From: SURF-32 sp964648365
GTDB lineage: Bacteria; Planctomycetota; Phycisphaerae; UBA1845
Assembly (NCBI GenBank): GCA_964648365.1
Contig: CAZYLK010000076.1
Coordinates: 1-26,580 of the forward strand
Reading direction: 5' to 3'
Length of the DNA: 26,580 nucleotides
Below, piece after piece: positions 23,566-26,580 of this stretch. Every line of letters starts with the position of its first letter. The first letter of the stretch is position 1. Both the position numbers and the translations under genes were made by a program. The notes beneath the pieces are model-generated. The model was not told where the DNA came from. It searched no databases and was given only the letters and a program-made list of their open reading frames with translations.

Positions 23566-25175
23566 ACGATGAACGACCGGCATCAGCGCCTGTGCATGTC
23601 GGCGGCCCCGCCGTCACCGCGCCGGCTGGCGAGGCATCCGCACATGCCATGGAGCTGCTCTCCACGACGAGCTTCCTGGCCGCGACCGCGGCGCTCGACA
23701 GCGACGCCGTCGAAAGGGCGATGATTGCAGCGTTCGACGACGTGCTCGACACGCCGCCGCGCAGCGTGGTGCGCTCCGGAACGATCCTGCTTCACCAGGG
23801 CGATCTGGTCGACAGTATCTGCATCCTCGTCGAGGGCCAGGTGCAGATGTCGCACGATGCGGCCGAGCATGAGATCGTGCTCCATGGACAGGCCGTGGGG
23901 CCGATCATCGGGCTGCTGGCGCTGGCCGGTCAGCGGCGGTCGTTTTTCACCTGCCGGGCCGCGACGGACTTGACCGTTATTCGCATTGGCCTGGCTGATC
24001 TCGACCGCGCCCTGCAGGACAGTCCGCAACTGTGCATCTATTTTGCGGCCGTGCTGATCCGATCGCTGGGAGCGCGCTTCAAGCGCACGGCCGACCTGAA
24101 AGTCGAGGTCGAAACGCTCAACGACCGCCTGCGCGGCGAACGCGATCAGTTGGCCGATGCCTTGCGGCGGCTGGAAGAGGTGCAATTGCGGCTGGTGGAA
24201 TCAGAGAAGATGGCGCTTTTGGGCCAGCTTTCGGCGGGCGTGGCGCACGAGATCAACAACCCGGCCGCGGCGATCCGTCGAAGCGTGGATTTTCTGGCCG
24301 AGGACGTGATGTCGATGGTGATGCAGCTTCCGGACGGGTCGCTGATGAAGGAGACGATGGCCGCAGCGCTGACGGCCGCGCCGCTTTCGACGCGGCGACG
24401 GCGGGAACTTGAGCAGGAAATGGACGCGGTGGTCAAAGACGCAGCGGTAGCGCGGCGGCTGGTGCGCATCGGCATCACCGACGCCGAGGAATACGCCGCT
24501 CGCTTCGGTGCATGTCCGGCGGATCGGCGTGAGGCGCTGCTGGCCCGGCTGGAGCGCTATTATGACCTGGGCGAATCGCTGCGCAACATTTCGTCGTGCA
24601 GCGACCGCATCGCAGGCATCGTTCGAAGCCTGAAAGCATACGCCCGCGATGAGCGCGAGTGGGTGGGTGAGGTCGACGTACACGCGGGGCTGGATGATAC
24701 CCTGCGCATGCTGAATCATGACCTGGCTGGCGTTCGCGTGGTTCGCTCGTATGGCGATCTCCCGCCGGTCACGTGTCGGCCGGGCGAGTTGAACCAGGTA
24801 TGGACGAACCTGATCACCAACGCCATCCATGCGATGGCGGGCGACGGAACGCTGCGGGTGGAAACCGATCTTTCATCAACCGGCCACGTCCGGGTGCAGA
24901 TCATCGACAGCGGACCCGGCATCCCGGATTCCGCATTGCCGCACGTGTTTGATCTCCACTTTACGACGCGGGGCGGGCGGGTCGAGTTCGGACTGGGCAT
25001 GGGCCTGCCGATCTGCCGGCAGATCATCTCGCTCCACCAGGGCACCATCGACATCGAATCACGGCCGGGCCGAACGTGCGTGACGGTCTGCCTGCCGGTC
25101 GACCCGACGCACGCTCATCTCTCATCCCGCAACGCCCACCGGCGGACCGGCTGCCGCAAGGAGTCGCCGACATGA
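23562..25175 (+). CDS. Sensor histidine kinase with N-terminal cyclic-nucleotide-binding-like domain
   Basis: A 537-residue soluble kinase. Residues about 55-165 look like a cNMP-binding/Crp-type beta-roll (RSGTILLHQGDLVDSICILVEGQVQM). Residues 175-215 form a coiled coil. The H-box is LLGQLSAGVAHEINNPAAAI with phospho-accepting His229. Second-helix sequence RNISSCSDRIAGIVRSLKAY (341-360) is separated from it by about 90 residues. The ATPase domain has the N-box NQVWTNLITNAIHAM (411-425), G1 DSGPGIPD, F-box VFDLHFTTR and G2 GLGMGLPICRQ (477-487). There are no transmembrane segments. Start: a GTG at 23562 overlapping the transporter stop by four bases. Its end overlaps the response regulator start (ATGA). 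It presumably senses a signal through the beta-roll or through contact with the transporter; the ligand is unknown. Confidence 0.9.
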   Translation: MNDERPASAPVHVGGPAVTAPAGEASAHAMELLSTTSFLAATAALDSDAVERAMIAAFDDVLDTPPRSVVRSGTILLHQGDLVDSICILVEGQVQMSHDAAEHEIVLHGQAVGPIIGLLALAGQRRSFFTCRAATDLTVIRIGLADLDRALQDSPQLCIYFAAVLIRSLGARFKRTADLKVEVETLNDRLRGERDQLADALRRLEEVQLRLVESEKMALLGQLSAGVAHEINNPAAAIRRSVDFLAEDVMSMVMQLPDGSLMKETMAAALTAAPLSTRRRRELEQEMDAVVKDAAVARRLVRIGITDAEEYAARFGACPADRREALLARLERYYDLGESLRNISSCSDRIAGIVRSLKAYARDEREWVGEVDVHAGLDDTLRMLNHDLAGVRVVRSYGDLPPVTCRPGELNQVWTNLITNAIHAMAGDGTLRVETDLSSTGHVRVQIIDSGPGIPDSALPHVFDLHFTTRGGRVEFGLGMGLPICRQIISLHQGTIDIESRPGRTCVTVCLPVDPTHAHLSSRNAHRRTGCRKESPT

Positions 25176-25660
25176 ATGAGCTTGTCATTCTGTGCGTCGA
25201 GGATGAACCGACGGTGCGGAGCGTGCTCGTGCGCGATGCGTCTGCGTTCTCGCCGCCGTTTTGCATCGAGGAAGTGGAAGACGCGGCCGAAGCGAGGGAA
25301 GTCGTGGCGCAGTGCTCGCGTGCGGGCGACCGGATCGCGCTCGTGCTGTGCGACCACCTTCTGCCGGGCGAATCGGGCGTGGATTTTCTGGTGGCGCTCA
25401 ATGCGGACCCCGGCACGCGGGCGGCGCGCAAGGTGCTGGTCACCGGCCAGGCGGGCCATGCGGACACGATCAAAGCCGTCAACGACGCGGGGCTGGACTA
25501 CTACATCGCCAAACCCTGGACCCGCGACGAACTGCAACGCGTCGTGCGCGACCAACTGACAGACTACGTCATCCAGCACGCAGACAACCTCCTGCCGTAC
25601 GTCGCGACGCTGGACGGCGCGCGGCTGATGAGAGCGAGGGGGATGTCGAATAGCGAATAG
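25172..25660 (+). CDS. Receiver-only response regulator
   Basis: A 162-residue single receiver domain. The acidic pair is Glu10-Asp11 (VEDEP), the phosphoacceptor is Asp61 (LVLCDHLLPGESG), with Thr91 (LVTGQA) and Lys114 (YIAKPWTRDEL). The KPW form is common in receivers linked to HD-GYP or CheY-like signalling. After about residue 125 there is no output domain, only a short helix (LQRVVRDQLTDYVIQ) and tail, so it must act by protein contact or pass the phosphate on. The ATG overlaps the kinase stop (ATGA) and aaggag lies upstream. The last five residues (MSNSE) and stop codon are read from the ATTCG repeat that follows, so the natural C-terminus has probably been altered by repeat insertion or drift. 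Confidence 0.92.
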   Translation: MNELVILCVEDEPTVRSVLVRDASAFSPPFCIEEVEDAAEAREVVAQCSRAGDRIALVLCDHLLPGESGVDFLVALNADPGTRAARKVLVTGQAGHADTIKAVNDAGLDYYIAKPWTRDELQRVVRDQLTDYVIQHADNLLPYVATLDGARLMRARGMSNSE

Positions 25661-25681
25661 CGAATTATGAATAACGAATGA
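25645..25681 (-). repeat. ATTCG-rich repeat, inverted copy overlapping the response regulator stop
   Basis: Read on the minus strand it is a string of ttattc, aattcgc, tattcgc and tattcgac units. It is the reverse-oriented relative of the copies at 25786 and 25892. AT content is far above the surroundings. It supplies the TAG stop at 25658-25660. Confidence 0.85.
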
Positions 25682-25785
25682 AGAGACTGGCGAACGCCTG
25701 AGCGAACGGGTGCTCGTGAATGTCGAATGTCGGATTCCGCGCAACCTGGAACTGAAACATGAGACAAAGCCGGCCGCCGCCCGCT

Positions 25786-25819
25786 CTTCTTAATTCGTTA
25801 TTCGCTATTCGACATTCGC
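25786..25819 (+). repeat. ATTCG-rich repeat, direct copy 1
   Basis: A 34-base stretch from cttcttaattcg to gacattcgc, identical to 25892-25925 at 106 bases distance. Upstream, gagaca and gccgccgcc also recur before both copies, so the duplicated unit is longer (about 65 bases). Confidence 0.9.
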
Positions 25820-25891
25820 CATTCCCCCTGCCACTGCCGAATGGAGGCTGACAAAGTCTCGAGGCCTCGCATTGAGACAGCCGCCGCCTTC

Positions 25892-25925
25892 CTTCTTAAT
25901 TCGTTATTCGCTATTCGACATTCGC
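25892..25925 (+). repeat. ATTCG-rich repeat, direct copy 2
   Basis: Identical to 25786-25819. It ends 7 bases before the stop codon of the gamma-glutamyltransferase gene. The gap 25661-25932 holds no gene apart from these repeats and a short gtcgaatgtcgg remnant near 25722. Confidence 0.9.
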
Positions 25926-25932
25926 TATTCCC

Positions 25933-26580
25933 TCAATACCCCCCCGCTTGCCCGTCCTTGCGGAACTCCGACGCGCCGACGTAGATGTCGCGCTCGGCGT
26001 CGTACAGGATGGCCTGATAGCCGCCGTAGTCGCTCGTTTTCGTCGCGATGCGGTGGCCCAGCGCCGCCAGCTTGGCGCGCACGTCGTCGCCGATGCCGGA
26101 TTCGAGCGCCAGTTCGCCGCCGTCGGTCATGCGGTAGCCGGTCGGCTCGGATGACTCGGTGTGATGAAAGCGGGCGGCGTCGCCGGCTTCCTGCACGTTC
26201 ATTTTGAAGTCGATGATGTTGCACAGCACCTGCACGTGCCCCTGCGGCTGCATGTCACCGCCCATGACGCCGAAGCTCATGAAGGGCTTGCCATCTTTCG
26301 TGACGAACGCCGGAATGATGGTGTGGAACGGGCGCTTGTGCGGCGCGTAGACGTTGGGGTGGCCGTCTTCCAGTGAGAAAAGCTGCCCGCGATCCTGAAA
26401 GCAGAATCCCAGTCCGTCCGGAACAAGCCCCGAACCGAAGCCGCGGTAGTTGCTCTGGATCAGCGAGACCATGTTGCGATCCTTGTCGGCCACGGTGAGG
26501 TAAATCGTGTCGCCGTGACTGAGCGCCGGATTGCCGGGGTCCAAGGATCGCAGGACTTTTTTCGTGTCGAACAGCTTCAT
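25933..26580 (-). CDS. ggt: Gamma-glutamyltransferase, C-terminal part (5' end beyond the window)
   Basis: 215 residues are visible, the gene continuing past the right edge (the ATG at 26580 is just an internal Met). Gamma-glutamyltransferases split glutathione-type gamma-glutamyl amides after autocleavage before a catalytic Thr. That site is seen at HGDTIYLTVADKDRNMVS, with Thr25 of the fragment starting the small subunit. Then come SNYRGFGSGLVPDGLGFCFQ, the KRPFHTIIPAF segment and MSFGVMGGDMQPQGHVQVL, all characteristic of the family (the Gly-Gly oxyanion site). The small subunit is complete, about 190 residues, ending GQAGGY. It may be periplasmic, but the signal peptide region is not in the window. 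Its end abuts an ATTCG repeat. Confidence 0.93.
   Translation of the reverse strand: MKLFDTKKVLRSLDPGNPALSHGDTIYLTVADKDRNMVSLIQSNYRGFGSGLVPDGLGFCFQDRGQLFSLEDGHPNVYAPHKRPFHTIIPAFVTKDGKPFMSFGVMGGDMQPQGHVQVLCNIIDFKMNVQEAGDAARFHHTESSEPTGYRMTDGGELALESGIGDDVRAKLAALGHRIATKTSDYGGYQAILYDAERDIYVGASEFRKDGQAGGY

Noticed and set aside
25786..25925. Phage or integron attachment sites
   Set aside because: The direct 34-base repeats are only 106 bases apart with no integrase or cargo. They fit a dispersed repeat better.

Overview
The window is high-GC bacterial DNA and most likely comes from a member of the Planctomycetota, possibly a phycisphaera-like lineage, in a draft or metagenome assembly. This is inferred from gene content: a DUF1800/DUF1501 twin-arginine pair, a large secreted Asp-box propeller, a Gfo/Idh/MocA oxidoreductase, a UbiD decarboxylase, and short hairpin repeats between genes. 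A run of exactly 100 N at 14506-14605 is an assembly gap inside or at the end of the DUF1501 gene. No rRNA, tRNA, CRISPR array, integrase or transposase was found.

Left part (1-7001) is almost all minus strand: a gene fragment at the edge, a small exported protein with a good intrinsic terminator, a UbiD-family decarboxylase whose stop overlaps the start of a retropepsin-like protease, an Ig-like/cyclophilin lipoprotein, and a two-gene unit of a ketoacyl synthase III-like condensing enzyme and an extended SDR reductase/epimerase. From 7396 the plus strand takes over. A PHP-type phosphatase overlaps (ATGA) an FdhF/YdeP-type molybdopterin oxidoreductase. Then come a charge-polarised protein with an acidic head and basic tail, the DUF1800-DUF1501 unit, the gap with tandem repeats, and a Gfo/Idh/MocA oxidoreductase.

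Right part (16724-26580): two divergent secreted proteins with Lys/Cys-rich C-terminal tails (a beta-rich protein and a propeller with 13 Asp boxes), a DUF3052-like protein, the flagellar switch protein FliM, and a tightly overlapped three-gene operon of SLC13-type anion transporter, cNMP-domain histidine kinase and receiver-only response regulator. The minus-strand C-terminal part of a gamma-glutamyltransferase runs off the right edge.

Non-coding DNA is unusually structured. At least four kinds of repeat occupy the larger gaps: hairpins headed by TGGCAC (including four perfect copies of a 27-base quasi-palindrome), a 21-bp tandem array, a roughly 270-bp imperfect palindrome, a purine/pyrimidine foldback built on gggagtaa, and ATTCG-rich repeats. 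The last supply the stop codon of the response regulator gene. The three convergent gene pairs are each separated by a different kind. The repeats and the transporter-kinase-receiver operon are the most interesting contents. No wholly new defence or mobile system is visible.
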